A DNA stretch of 64,000 nt, from positions 60,644,853 through 60,708,852 of the forward strand of contig NC_054742.1 in NCBI RefSeq assembly GCF_018143015.1, written 5' to 3'. Below are positions 1-11,326 of this stretch, piece by piece. Position numbers and translations under genes: made by a program. The notes beneath the pieces were generated by a model. That model had not been told where the DNA came from. It saw nothing but the letters and a program-made list of their open reading frames with translations, and made no database searches. This DNA is from Lytechinus variegatus (lineage: Eukaryota > Echinodermata > Echinoidea > Temnopleuroida > Toxopneustidae). How positions within the stretch are numbered: the first letter of the stretch is position 1; each line of letters starts with the position of its first letter.

Positions 1-153
1 AAACATCTCTGAGACGGATTTGGGACAAGTTCGAGACGGTTTTGAGATTCCCGAGACTAATGAAACGTCGTCAGAAGACGTCTCTGCGACAATTTTCGAA
101 ATCGTCTCAAAACCGTTTAAAAGTACTCCAAAATCCGTCTCAAACGTGAGATA
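1..153. repeat. Short inverted-repeat DNA element (GAGACG family), cut by window edge
   Basis: The left part reads CTGAGACGGATTTGGG and the right part CCAAAATCCGTCTCAAACG, forming an imperfect inverted repeat that ends in GTGAGATA. The same GAGACGTCTC vocabulary and the same GTGAGATA end recur in the larger element at 4310-4868, so the two are probably the same non-autonomous DNA transposon family. The left end is lost or lies just outside the window. The open frame across it is a by-product of the repeat. Confidence 0.5.
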
Positions 154-3100
154 CCTCCACAATCAAAGTGTTATTAATTCAATCACATCAAGAATGTGTG
201 TGTCTGTGTTGATGGAGACAAGTAAGTGCAAAGTGAAAATGGGCGGCAATTTATGGTGTCCCCTCCTCCACAAATTGTCGCCTAATTAGGCGATGATTTG
301 TGAATCTTAGCCGTATAATAACCGTCTACTTTTATGTGAACCTACAGATTGACCTACAAATTCTGCAGAGAAAATCGTAGGATCAATAGAGGGTGCAAGT
401 AATCCCGCTGAGACAAAATTGTCGCCACAACAGTTTGCTTGGGTGTCGAAAATGTCGACACTGTAGCCATTTGTCATATTGGTGTGGTGTCTTTCATTCT
501 GATGTCTACTGTCGTTGATAGCATCGTAGCGACGACCAGGATTCCAATGGTACCTGTGTTAAGAGTTACATCCACAATGGAGGAACCGAAATTTCCATTT
601 TAACTGCGCCAGATATCACATAAGATATATACATAAAAAAATCAATAATGCTGCAATGGTTAGATGTAATCTAAAGAATATTAGCCAAACATGGTTGCAT
701 TCATATTGGTATCACCTCGGGAAAACAATCATGTCAGTTGTAATGAATTTCATTTTAAGATCGTGATTTTTTCGCGCCGGACGATGGAGAATATAAGCTT
801 TTAATTAATGATACCTTCCGCGATCCATGATTTATTTATGCCCTTTCAATGTAAGCAGTTCCATACCAGCATTTTTTGTGAATAACGGGATAAGACTTTG
901 ATTATTTGCACCTTAAAACTTTTGTTACCTGTCTCATCTGTAACTGCATTAGATGGGCTGAGACACTTGAAGCTGAATCTAGTTTCCTCACATGAGCCTC
1001 GATTAAGACAAGGGTTGGAGAGACAATTTAAAGAAGATAATTGAAACTCGCATTTTACTTGTTTTGTTAAATATACAAAAATATAGATGTCAATCTTGAT
1101 ATGAATTTTGGTTCTTTTACTTTTGTGTTATTATTGATTGGTTCTCCTGTTTTTTTAAAGGTTTTATACTCTAAGAAATGAGTTTGACCTTGCAATTTAA
1201 AAAGGTGGAAATAAATGTGACTGTTCACCGTTACATTCTGCATGCGATCTGATGAGAGTAAACAAACCGCATTATTTTATCAAAAGTGCAACAATTTTTA
1301 CCTGGAATGCTGCAAACGAATAATTCCATCTCATCGGTAATGTTTGCTCGTCCTGGACATGAAGATACAGACATCGATCTCCGAATCAACTTCAAAATGG
1401 TTTGAATAGACTGACTGTCAGGTGTCCATTTAATGGATCAGAGATTCATGTTGACGTCTGCTACATCTAGCCGTTTCAGTTTCCCTCCTCTGTAAAGTTT
1501 GATTGGTTTCGAACAAGTCTGGAAACTCGAACTTAGCGTAGCGATGGTTGAACCGTTGCAACTTTTTGACGAGATTAAAAAGACAGAACTCATGTTATCA
1601 TGGTTATCTTCATTTTTAAGAAGTAAGCATCATTTTCGGCGCATTAAATTATGCCTATGATTTATTAAACGCTTCATATTTTGTTAAAAGATCAATATAT
1701 AGGTGTTGATGTTCTCTGCCATTAAGTGTTATGTGCATTTTATTTTATGTTTCACCATTACTGTCGTCGTCATTATCAACATCAACAACATGCACTATCA
1801 GTAGCGTAGTCTTCCATCTTTATCACCATCATGATGCACGACCATTATGACCATCATCATTACCATCAACATCGTCAAGAACTTGCATAATATATAGTTT
1901 ACAGGGTATTAATATATATAGTTTACAGGGTATTAATCGATTAATACCCTGTTTACAGGGTATTAATCGATCCTCCTTCATTCATTACTGCAAATCTCAC
2001 CACCCCCCCCCCCTTGATTCCAGCGAGTCCGGCGAGATATAAACAATGGTCAATACAAAAATACCAGCCAAACCGAAAGTAAAGATTATTTCTCACAAAC
2101 CCCCAAAACAAACTATTACTTTACCCAGGAAACTAATCTTATCCTTATGATTGACATTTCATTATGCCTTTCCATGGCAAGCATTAATTCAATTATGTAT
2201 CAATAGTTTTATTACGTATATATTGATACGATTAGCAATTTAACACAAAGTAGGTATAATGCCTTAATCAATGAATGTTGTTTCGCTTTCAATTCCATTC
2301 AATTTATTATTTTCCAAACTCGGAGTAAAATGCTTACAACAATCATTAGCTGAATCGACAGGACTCCACAGAAAAGTCAAGCTCTTAAGGTAATGGCTTC
2401 ATGCAAAGAATATTAAATAAAAGTTATAAAACTGAATATGCACACAACATCATCATTACACACACACACACACACACTTACTTTCTGCCAAAATATTGTC
2501 GAGTAGACTGAGAAAAGAGAAGAAGCGATTAAAAAGTGTGAGAAAGAGGGAGAGATAGGTGGAAACGATAAGACTTGAAAGTTGGAAATCATCACTGCAC
2601 AACTGCAGCTTGTGTAAAAACATTAAGGTGGCACCTCGAACTTCTTTAGATTCAAACTGATTTCTACATTAATTGTAAGGTAAGGAATTCCAGTTTAACT
2701 TTCCGCACAGTTTTTTTTTTCATGAATCATAATTATATTTCTCTTGTTGAAATAAAATCTTTCCGCCATTCACTTGAAAATTCGCGCGTTCACGAGCGCC
2801 TTTGACGGTTGAATTTAAAAGGGGCTGTAGATTTTTGTTTGTTTCAGGTTTTGTGAAAAGAAATAGAGATTAAGTTCTAATCAATTTATCAATCGTAGTT
2901 TCCAGAAAAAAAGGTATTTTCAAACTTCTGACCGGTTTGAACTCCGGAAATCTCATTTAAAGGTTATATAACATCTATAGAAAAAAAAATATTTAAAAAA
3001 CACTATCAAAAATAGTCTAGTGCATTGATACCTAACAGTTACGAAGGAGGCTGGGGTGCTGCCATATGCATATATAGGCATGTTCTGAAAGCTCGTTTTA

Positions 3101-3343
3101 CCACTACTTTGTAAAGAGTGAAGACTGACGCATGTCCACAAAATAATGACATGTTGTGCAAATCTTATTAAATTTTTTACGCATGCACATTTATCAATCA
3201 AACATGCACTGTAGCCTAATGACTATTTATACAACAAGCAAGCATGGTCACAGTCATTTTTACCCAATCTTGGGTCAATTTTGCTCAACGATTAGAGGCG
3301 CTTTCCGTTTTTACATGCAGAATCTCTTGATCCACAGAAAAAA
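154..3343. other. Upstream non-coding region before gene A
   Basis: I see no supportable exon here. It contains a small repeated and inverted word TTTACAGGGTATTAATCGAT at about 1909-1972, a C homopolymer near 2004, a CA microsatellite at about 2456-2478, and near 3258-3290 a short sequence (TACCCAATCTTGGGT, then TTTTGCTCAAC) that recurs at about 30738-30770, suggesting a shared element fragment. The promoter and 5' UTR of gene A must lie here, but I cannot point to a TATA box or initiator with confidence. Confidence 0.5.
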
Positions 3344-6300
3344 ATGTATTATCTCTGGTTTACCTGTGTTCTACTGCTGGCGTTATTCACCTTCCCTTTC
3401 TCATTGGAAGACGATGGTATCTGCGAGCACGGCGAGGAGGTAAGGAGGTAAGTAAAAAAAAAGCTCACCTCTTTAAAATTGCTTGGATCATTGTCTGTTT
3501 TTAACTGAATTCTATCAATATTATATCACAAACCTCAAAAGAAAATAGTCATTACATGTATAGTTAAAAATGAACTCAGGAATTGAAAAGCGCTGATCTT
3601 GTTTTTCACAAATTCCCCCATTTGTCTTCCTTTGTATTCCTTTAAAGGTATCCTTAAACATAAATATAAAGGGTATACATTAAATCGTTTTATACGTTTG
3701 TTTCTTTTTGTTGCTTTAGTGAGAAACAGACGATTAGCGCGAGAGTAGCACACTACCAGAGGTACACTACCGACGGCCGCTGCTGGATATTTTTTACATG
3801 CACGAAATACAGGTAAATCTCTTGCAGACCCGACTTGTAAAGAGAAGGATGATAAATTCTCAGAATTGTTTTAACCAACCCCATAGTTGAAATACGAAAC
3901 AATTGTTCCTTTTTCTTTTTTTTTTCTTCGTACAGTTTGCATGAAAGTTTGGTTAAAGGCGAAGTTGGTTGAACAAATTATGAGAGTAAACACTTCGAAG
4001 GGTATCGACTCTAATTCCAAGTTATTTTTTAATAAAACATAATGAAAGCTATGTTTATTATGATAGACTTGGCAAAAGCAGGGGCGTAACAGGGGTAGGT
4101 TGCGGGGGCGTGCAAGAGCAAAGAATTTTCCGGTAATATCATGGTTAAAACAATTTTTTGTTATGATTTTGCCCGAGCATTAGGGCGAAGCTTAATGCGT
4201 GATATAAGGGGGCACAGCATGGCGCGCGCAGCAAAAAGTCGCTTTTTAGTCCCGAAGGAGCGAAGCGAGCGAGAAAAAAAATCATCTTTTCGTGAGAATC
4301 TAAAGGGGGTATCTCACTGGGCTTGAAACTAGTTCGCGACTAGTTCGCGACTACAAATTTTGCTAGTTGCAGAGACGTCTCCGCGACATCTCTGAGAAGT
4401 CTCATGAAAATTACAGAGTCTCCGAGGAGTCGCAAGAAGATTAAACATGTTTAATATTTTTGGAGACTGTTTCTAGTCTCCGCGACGTCTCCGAGAAGTC
4501 TCCATCAGTTGCTGCGACGTCTCGGAGACTAAATGATATCCGCGACTGCTGAGACGTCGCCGCGATGTCTCAGAGACGTCTCAGAGACATCGCGAAGACC
4601 TGCTGGAGACCAAAAAAAAATTATAATACATTGCGGAGACGTCTCCGCGACACTTCTTCACACTGTTTGACCCACTTCAGAAACCACGTGACTGAACGCG
4701 TGCTGATATCCCTCCTCCTGCTCCAAGTCAGGTGTATGATCTTTCAAACGTTCCATCGAGACGTCTCCTTGGTGAGAGCGCAAGCCATTTTTGTCTCCGA
4801 GACGTCTCCGCGACTGCAGCGACTGATAAGTTGGAGACTGTCGCGGCGACGTCTCCGTTGGTGAGATAGGGCTTTAACTTTAAACCAAAATTTAAAGAAC
4901 AAAAAGCTGTTTTGGAGCACTTTGCTGCAATAGGAGCATTGCTTATGACATTTACTATGCATTTTTACATTTCCAAAATTTCGCGGGGGGGGCAACTCAC
5001 TGGGGGCAAATCCCCCCCCCCCATGCTCCCCCCTTGATGCCGCCAGTAGCCTGGAAGCTCGTGATGTTTTTAAACATTGCAAATGGCCATATTTATCAAA
5101 TCGCGGTTACAAACTTCGACGCAGTTGCGGATAATAAACGAAGTATTGTGAAGCAGCACAACATAATTATTGCAAATGGAAATGCGAGGAAAATTTGGCC
5201 TTTCGCAATAATTTGAAATTCTAATTGTCTGTTAGTAGATTTGAAAATTTAGCCAAAGTAAACATTAAGAGGCTTTTTATGGTAAAGCTAGCAAGCGTAA
5301 AGCTTTACGTAGGTTAGAAGATAACATAAGGAAATTTAACTAACCCTTTGCTAAGGATTTTTTGTCCTAATTGCGACCATTATTACATAAAAAAAATTCT
5401 TTCCATTTCCCTTTCTCTCTTCCTCCTATTTTATTTTTATTTTCCCGGTGAAATCCGCCAGCGAGGCAGCTTGCCCCCCCTGCCCCGCCTGTTTCACCAC
5501 TGGGTGAAAAAATACAACATATTTTTCTAACATTATAGATTTATGACGTCACACGCGAGCAGCTGGCCAATGATAGGTCTTGTGAATCATCGTGAATTTC
5601 ATGACATGCCATTCCATTTTAGTCGGTGACATTTTTGTTCTCATCCAATAAAATTGAACATTTGACAAATGTTAGTGATTTAAAGAAACAATAAAATGTC
5701 AATCGCTGGATATCATTTAAGTACAGAATTGAACATGGTTATACATGTATGGTACTTAATAAAACGTCTCGGATTGGAGTTTATCCCCAAATAAATTGTA
5801 ATGTAAATGCATGAACTGATTTTACACTATAATAAAAGTAAAAACAACAAAGGTTACCTATGATTGCGTAGTATAAGCGACCTTACTAAAAACGCAGTTG
5901 ATGGTCCCTGGAAAGCCTACCTATTCTCCTTTTTAACAGATCGAGATTAGCCTACTGGACAAGGTATCAACTTGTTACGAGGTACTTTACCAAGCCTATT
6001 TGCTGTGAGGACTACAAATGGGATTCGGAACAGAGTCTATGTCTTCCAATAACGGGTAAATTAAGGTTATAGATCCAGGATTTGAGTCCCAGAGAGAACC
6101 ATTGCTGTGCGGTGGGGTCAGAATACAATTCCATTAACGAACTACAGGTTGTTGTTTGATTACGCGTAATCACCCTGCGATTATGAAATTATGATATGCC
6201 AATTGGGTTTGGTTGATACCCATAATAGGTTACCAGTGTCCAGGATTCATATGACCTTCTTACACTCTTCCAAGAGGGACTGTTTGATATATCAGTATCT

Positions 6301-9300
6301 TCTTTTGTGACAGAAAAAACTCGATAGTACGAACATGTTTGCCAAACTAATTTTCGGATTACAAAAGGAGACTTTAGTAACAAGCAACATATGGAGACAG
6401 GAACCTACTAAGGGAAAAAACATTGTAATCTCTTTTTTTTCGAATTCAGTTCCAGATGAACTGTCAACTCTAACCGTGACAACAGAAAGTCCATCTTCCA
6501 GTTCACCTACTGGTCCGTCTCACAATCAAGTACCTATTATTACCATCAGCATTATCGTCGTCATTGTTGTCGCAGTGGCATTGGTCTGCGTGGTGTATCG
6601 ACGTCGTAGAGCTCACAGGATACAGACGAAAGTTCATCAGTAAGTGTATATCAGTTAATGTTTAGTATTATTTCACCTCCTTTCTTTAATAATTTGGGCG
6701 CGTAACCAATTGCCGTTTTACTTCGAAAACAGGATGACTTTCTTCGTCCTACACCGCCATGACAGGTACCCAGAGATGGATACTCGACATACTTTTTCTG
6801 ACCCCCCCCCAAAAAAAAAAAAATCTTCTGGTTCCTTTTATTGGATCATTATTGCTTGGGGACGAATATAGGGCTTTTGAATGTATTAAATATTTTTAAT
6901 ATTCAAATTACTGTCGATTGTGCATTAGAAAATACAGATAATGTCGTGTATGCGTGAGTAATTGTCGTATTCGAAAAAATTAGAAAATCCATGTTTTATT
7001 GTCGAAACAGAAATTGCTCAATTAATCTTGGGCCCGTCAGCCATTGAGCAGCGTCAGATCGAGGTTGCTTTATCCATGAAATTATTGAAAGATAAACAGG
7101 GTAGCAGAATTTCCAATAACGTCTTTTGGTTTGTCGCGATCAGGGTTTGAACTCCCGACCTTCCGGTTGTGAGACGGACGCTCTACCAACTGAGCCAACA
7201 CATCAGAATTGTTGAAATTAATTGATTTATCATACCATATCGAGGACATGTTCACTGATTTATTTCGGAAGTGACAGAATCATCGTAGCTACAGTTGGTA
7301 TCAAAAACATGCATGCACAAAATATAATTGATCGTATTAAGACTAAGTGGACACTACACTTACTTTTTGTTACAACACACACTGTTAGAAATAAAACTGT
7401 TAAAAAATATCATTACTGGCAGTTGGACTCAAAAAACAGTATGAACTGTTAAATTACAATGGACCGTAAAAATGCAAAAATACTGGATAACGGTAAAAAG
7501 AAAAAAAATAACATTCATTTGACATAAAAATGGCATTTGATTTACAAAAACGAACACTATTTATACGAAAGATGCAGTGAAATCAACGGAAAAACATGAA
7601 GGTTCGTTGGTATTTTCTGCAAAGGTTATCATATTTACATTGTTTTAGATTTAACTTGCAATTCTACTTTACATATGACTGCATAAATATATATAGTTTG
7701 TTAAATCATTGTGTCGTATGTTTTTAAATGGTAAACATCCCGTAAATTTATGATTGTTCTTTGTAAAATTTCTAGTATTTTTAACAGTGCAGCCAGTACA
7801 CACCATCATCAATAATTGTTTCAACTTTTCGTTCAATTTATGCATTGCGTACCTTTTCCTTCAAAATTTCCAGGGCCTTGCAGATGAAACATTTGAAACA
7901 CTCGGACATTTCGGAAGCAAGTAAGTACTATTAAAACAATGAACGCTCAATACACCCAGTACGTGTCAGACCTTGTGTTATGTCTACATTGTCATGTTAA
8001 ACCACTGAGCATTGTGTTATAAATAGAAAATCTATTACAAATTTGTGTTCACTGGTTTCGGTTGAAGTTATTTTTTTATTACAAAAAGAGAGTTATTCGC
8101 ATCTGTACAGGATCGCATTAAGCCCCTTTCACAATTGACGTACGACCATTTGCGACCTTTTGGTCGTGCGACAGGCTGCAACAGGCATCAATCGCTAGTC
8201 ATCTCATAAGATCGCACAGAGGCTTTCACAGTTGCAACAGCTGTCGTACAACAAAAACAACCAGTAAACCCCGTTGCACGAGTAAGTGGCATATGCTCTT
8301 ATTGTGCTCGTGCGATCACATGCGAGTGTTGCACGGAGCATTGCGAGTGGAACGGTCGCACATGCGAATGAAACGGCAGTGCAATGTTGTAAGCCGTTGC
8401 GATCGGTCTTGCAACAGTCCAGTCGCAAGACAGGTCTCTGTACATGTAGGTCGCTAGCACATAGACCTCCAGTCGAGTAAATGCGACTACTTAGTTGTGC
8501 CACCTCTTGCACCAAGTCGTACAACGCTGAACAACACTCGCACGATGATCGCCCACCCGATAGTACGACCCCGGGTACGGCCTGATGCTAGTGAATCAAT
8601 CGTATTTGATCGTGTTCGGATTTTTAACATGTTCAAAGTTCAGATGTGACCAGTCACGACCACCTTGAGTTCTTGCGACCGTCTACAACGACTGCGAGTG
8701 CTCGCAAGACACCAAGAGATCGACCATGCAACAGCAAGAAAAAAACTGTTGCAGGCGGTCGTAAACAGGTCGTACGTCAATTGTGAAAGGGCCTTTACTT
8801 GGCTCACACTGATCCTTTATTTTTCAAACAGAAAACACTAAGAGTGACCGACTTGTGTGCTCTTCAACTAGCTATCATTATGTTTAGGTATATTGATTAT
8901 CTACTCCCGTCGTCTTTTGATGACATGTTTAAGTTCAATAGTTCTGTCCATACCTACCCAACTCGTACATCTGGAAAATTTCATCTAACAAACCCCAGAC
9001 TGTTAATTACCTCTAAATCAATTCGAAATCATGGTCAAGACTTTTTGAATAATCTTGCAGACAATATTAAATCTTGTTCCACTTTTTACTCCTTAAAATC
9101 AACTCTTAAAAGAAATATCATTCAATCTTATTCATCCCATAATTCAAATTAATCCTCTTTAACCACTATAAATTAAATAATAATAACAATAATAATAATA
9201 AATTCTAGTGCTATCTATACAGAACCTGCACCTGTATTGCACCCACTTGTTCAGTAATTACCTATCTTAGTCACAAACCCTTTTTATGAGGCCGCCATCA

Positions 9301-10105
9301 ATAACAAGCTTAACCGCTCACGATGGCGGTCTTCTGTGTTCATTTGTTAATGTTGATTTTTGTTATTATTAAATGTGAAGTATATGATCACACAATTTTT
9401 TTTTCTAATTATGTATTATGTTTATATTGTATACAATATGGATTAATTTGTGTAATGCAAACAATGTACATATTTTTGATAAAGTATTGTCAATGCAGAA
9501 ATAAAAATAAAACAAAAAAAAGAAATGTTGACACGTCAGACTAATATTTCATGAGAACTTACACGCTTGTATAATGCAATAATAGTATTTCCAAATGCAT
9601 TTGTCTTTGACAATGCTGTTTAAGGCATATTTAACGAAAACCCGAATATTGCCAAAATTCGATTTTTTTTTTTTTTTTTTTTTTTTACTCTGCCCATTAA
9701 ATTTCATTTCATAAATTCCTATTCCTATCCACAATAGCTGCAAAACCAACCAAGAAGGTAGATGGACCAACCAAGAACTCCCGCCTTACACATAAGCAGG
9801 ATACAGACGCATGCATTGACAACAGATCCTGGCAGGCTAACCAAAGTAGTGTCAAAGACAAAATATGTGAAAATTTCGCTGCACACTCTTACATGGACAA
9901 GATAATTTCCTCTAGTAAGAGAGAAGGTCTGCCTGACAATGGTTACGAAGTTGATGAGAAACCATCGAGCTCAGCTGCCGCCGACGGACGCTTGCATGTG
10001 TACGAGTATTGCTACATCCAAAGTAACACCGTAACTCCCAGCTCGGGTTGCCGAGAGGGCGCTCGACAAGGAGTCTATGAAGCAGTAGGTGACCTACGGT
10101 TTTAA
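3344..10105 (+). CDS. Gene A: EMI-domain single-pass membrane protein, 305 aa
   Basis: Six exons join in phase: 3344-3447, 3720-3812, 5940-6055, 6450-6639, 7874-7920, 9738-10105, all with GT donors and AG acceptors; the total is 918 nt including TAA. Residues 1-20 form a signal peptide (hydrophobic CVLLLALFTFPF core). Residues 25-104 match the EMI pattern: a first Cys (27), the RCWxFFxC segment with KYR (56-66), a YQLVTRY stretch, then the CC pair (87-88) and a last Cys (100). A Ser/Thr stalk (109-128) precedes a Val/Ile-rich transmembrane segment (134-154) followed by RRRR. The tail of about 150 residues carries YEVD, VYEYCYI and VYEAV, possible kinase or SH2 sites. There are no EGF repeats, unlike gene B. 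EMI modules usually serve multimerisation or ligand contact outside the cell. The ligand is unknown. Exon boundaries are predictions from reading frame and splice consensus. Confidence 0.8.
4079..4309. repeat. Remnant of hAT-like end and GCGAAGCGAGC-type element in gene A intron 2
   Basis: CAGGGGCGTAACAGGGG at 4079 has the form of a hAT terminal inverted repeat. It is followed by G-rich sequence and by CGAAGCGAGCGAGAAAA, a motif type that also appears in the 38.4-38.8 kb and 40.2-41.0 kb stretches. C/G homopolymers at about 4985-5022 and CCGCCAGTAG at about 5040 might be the far end, but I find no matching target duplication, so the limits are uncertain. Confidence 0.35.
4310..4868. repeat. 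Non-autonomous DNA element with GAGACGTCTC repeats
   Basis: The left edge TATCTCACTGGGC is mirrored by TTGGTGAGATAGGGC at the right edge, giving terminal inverted repeats. The interior is filled with GAGACGTCTCCGCGAC-like words in both orientations, which makes it highly self-complementary. No transposase is encoded. It sits in intron 2 of gene A, and a related copy occupies 1-153. Confidence 0.6.
7000..7206 (-). repeat. tRNA-derived SINE (or tRNA pseudogene) in gene A intron 4
   Basis: Read on the minus strand, about 7206-7131 resembles a tRNA: box A TGGCTCAGTTGG, D-stem GCTC/GAGC, an anticodon arm with loop CTCACAA (anticodon-like CAC, valine) and box B GTTCAAACC. The acceptor stem does not pair and the 3' side of the T-arm is degenerate, so it is not a working tRNA. 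A tRNA head with an unrelated body (roughly to 7000) is the usual SINE layout. The body limit is a guess. Confidence 0.55.
8122..8793. repeat. 672-bp inverted-repeat DNA element, gene A intron 5
   Basis: The first bases GCCCCTTTCACAATTGACG continue to TACGACC and are matched in reverse complement at the right end (GGTCGTACGTCAATTGTGAA, then AGGGC). The similarity extends further inward through CTGCAACAG. The interior is rich in TTGCGAC and GTCGCA words. Open frames inside on both strands reflect this symmetry. There is no transposase, so this is a non-autonomous terminal-inverted-repeat element. Other elements here with CCCTTT...CACA ends (17279, 28189, 55510) may belong to one superfamily. 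Confidence 0.75.
8796..9515 (+). mobile_element. LINE 3' fragment: end of reverse transcriptase ORF plus 3' UTR
   Basis: The frame from about 8796 to 9152 encodes the C-terminal end of a non-LTR retrotransposon polymerase: AHTDPLFFKQ, then LRVTDLCALQLAIIMFRY, LLPSSFDDMF, YPTRTS, a basic stretch and a final FYSLKSTLKRNI before the stop. This order is typical of the CR1/L2-like thumb and tail region. An AAT-repeat and about 350 bases of UTR follow, ending with AATAAAAATAAAAC near 9500. It is strongly 5'-truncated, and its left edge touches the inverted-repeat element ending at 8793. It lies in sense orientation in intron 5 of gene A. Confidence 0.7.
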
Positions 10106-10182
10106 TGCACATATTCATCTGAACCAAAGCTCTGGAACGACTAACAACGGGGGACATGTTGTATTACGTGAATATGTAAAAA

Positions 10183-10188
10183 AATAAA
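10183..10188 (+). terminator. Polyadenylation signal, gene A
   Basis: AATAAA lies 78 bases after the stop codon of gene A, within an A-rich stretch, and is the first such hexamer downstream. Cleavage would be expected 10-30 bases later. Confidence 0.5.
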
Positions 10189-11173
10189 ATACATATCAAG
10201 CTCCAGTCGCAGAAAAGTGTTAGTGTGTGGACGTGTGTGTGCGCGAGTGAGAGGTGATGTGGAACCATTCCCAGTCTTACGCATATTTTTTTTTCCTTCG
10301 GGTCACAAGAACACATTTGTAAACGATATAGCGAAGCAAACTAGTAAGCCATGAATGTATTTTTGTAACATCTTTTTAGGTTGACGAAGAAGGATCTGAT
10401 GCACTCTTCAACAATATTTTTCAAAAAAAAAATAGCAAGAACCCCCCCCCCCCCGTCTCATGCTCCGAAATATACAGAAATTAAAGTTCTATGTCCTACT
10501 TTATAAGTCGCGATCATGCTCAATAAACATAATTATGAATAATTAACCATGTTTTTTTCTTTTGCAGTATTACTACTGTGGGTGTGCGATTGTGTGCGTA
10601 AAGATGCGAGTAAGGGTGTTGGTTCATGTATGTGTGGTAGGTTTGCCTGAGGTTTTTCGGAAGTGTTGGTGGGTTTGTGTATCGTTGATGTGCTGGTGAG
10701 TGCATTGTATGTGATTATGTTTTGTATTTGACGGATGTGAAGTACAGATCATTCAAATAAAAATGTTATCTCTGAATATGCTTTTGGGGGTGTTTTTTAA
10801 GGAGGAAAGACAGCACTGAAAATTACTGATACTTAAGACGACGAAAAACATATTGCTTATACTGATATTCGGTACTAACTAATAAAAAATAACAGATAGG
10901 CGGAACATTATATTGTAATATGGGATTATAAATAAATCCTCCAAGAAATTATGAAAACAGATTATGGATAAGACTTTTGTCTTGATGTGAAAAAATGAGA
11001 GAAGAATGGCAATTCATAGGTTTGCAAAGAAAAATTGAAGAATACGAATACATGAACGAGAAAAGGCTATGGATATTCATTTCGAGATTACAAAATTTAT
11101 CCTATGATGTCTTAGTCATTTTTTTTAAATTAAATTCGTGCGCTTTTTAATGGAACTCAGGAGCCAGGGTGTT

Positions 11174-11326
11174 TCATAAACCTGTTCGTAAAGTTTCGCA
11201 CGACTGTACGCATGACTGGAACATGAGCTAATGCAGCTACATAGAAATATATGTAGCACGACAAGTAGAGTAGTCACCAGTCGTAAGAAAAGTCATACCT
11301 AACTTACAAATAGCTTTATGGAACGC
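11174..11326. repeat. Short terminal-inverted-repeat element
   Basis: CAGGGTGTTTCATAAACCTG at the left pairs imperfectly with the reverse complement of the right end (AACTTACAAATAGCTTTATG, then GAACGCAC). The left text also resembles the GGGGCGTTTCATCAA end of the element at 54789-54951. It is non-coding. Confidence 0.45.

Noticed and set aside
7131-7206. Functional tRNA-Val gene
   Set aside because: The acceptor stem does not pair and the T-arm is degenerate; it fits a SINE head.
8204-8524. Open frames on both strands within 8122-8793
   Set aside because: They lie inside an inverted-repeat transposable element and mirror its internal symmetry.
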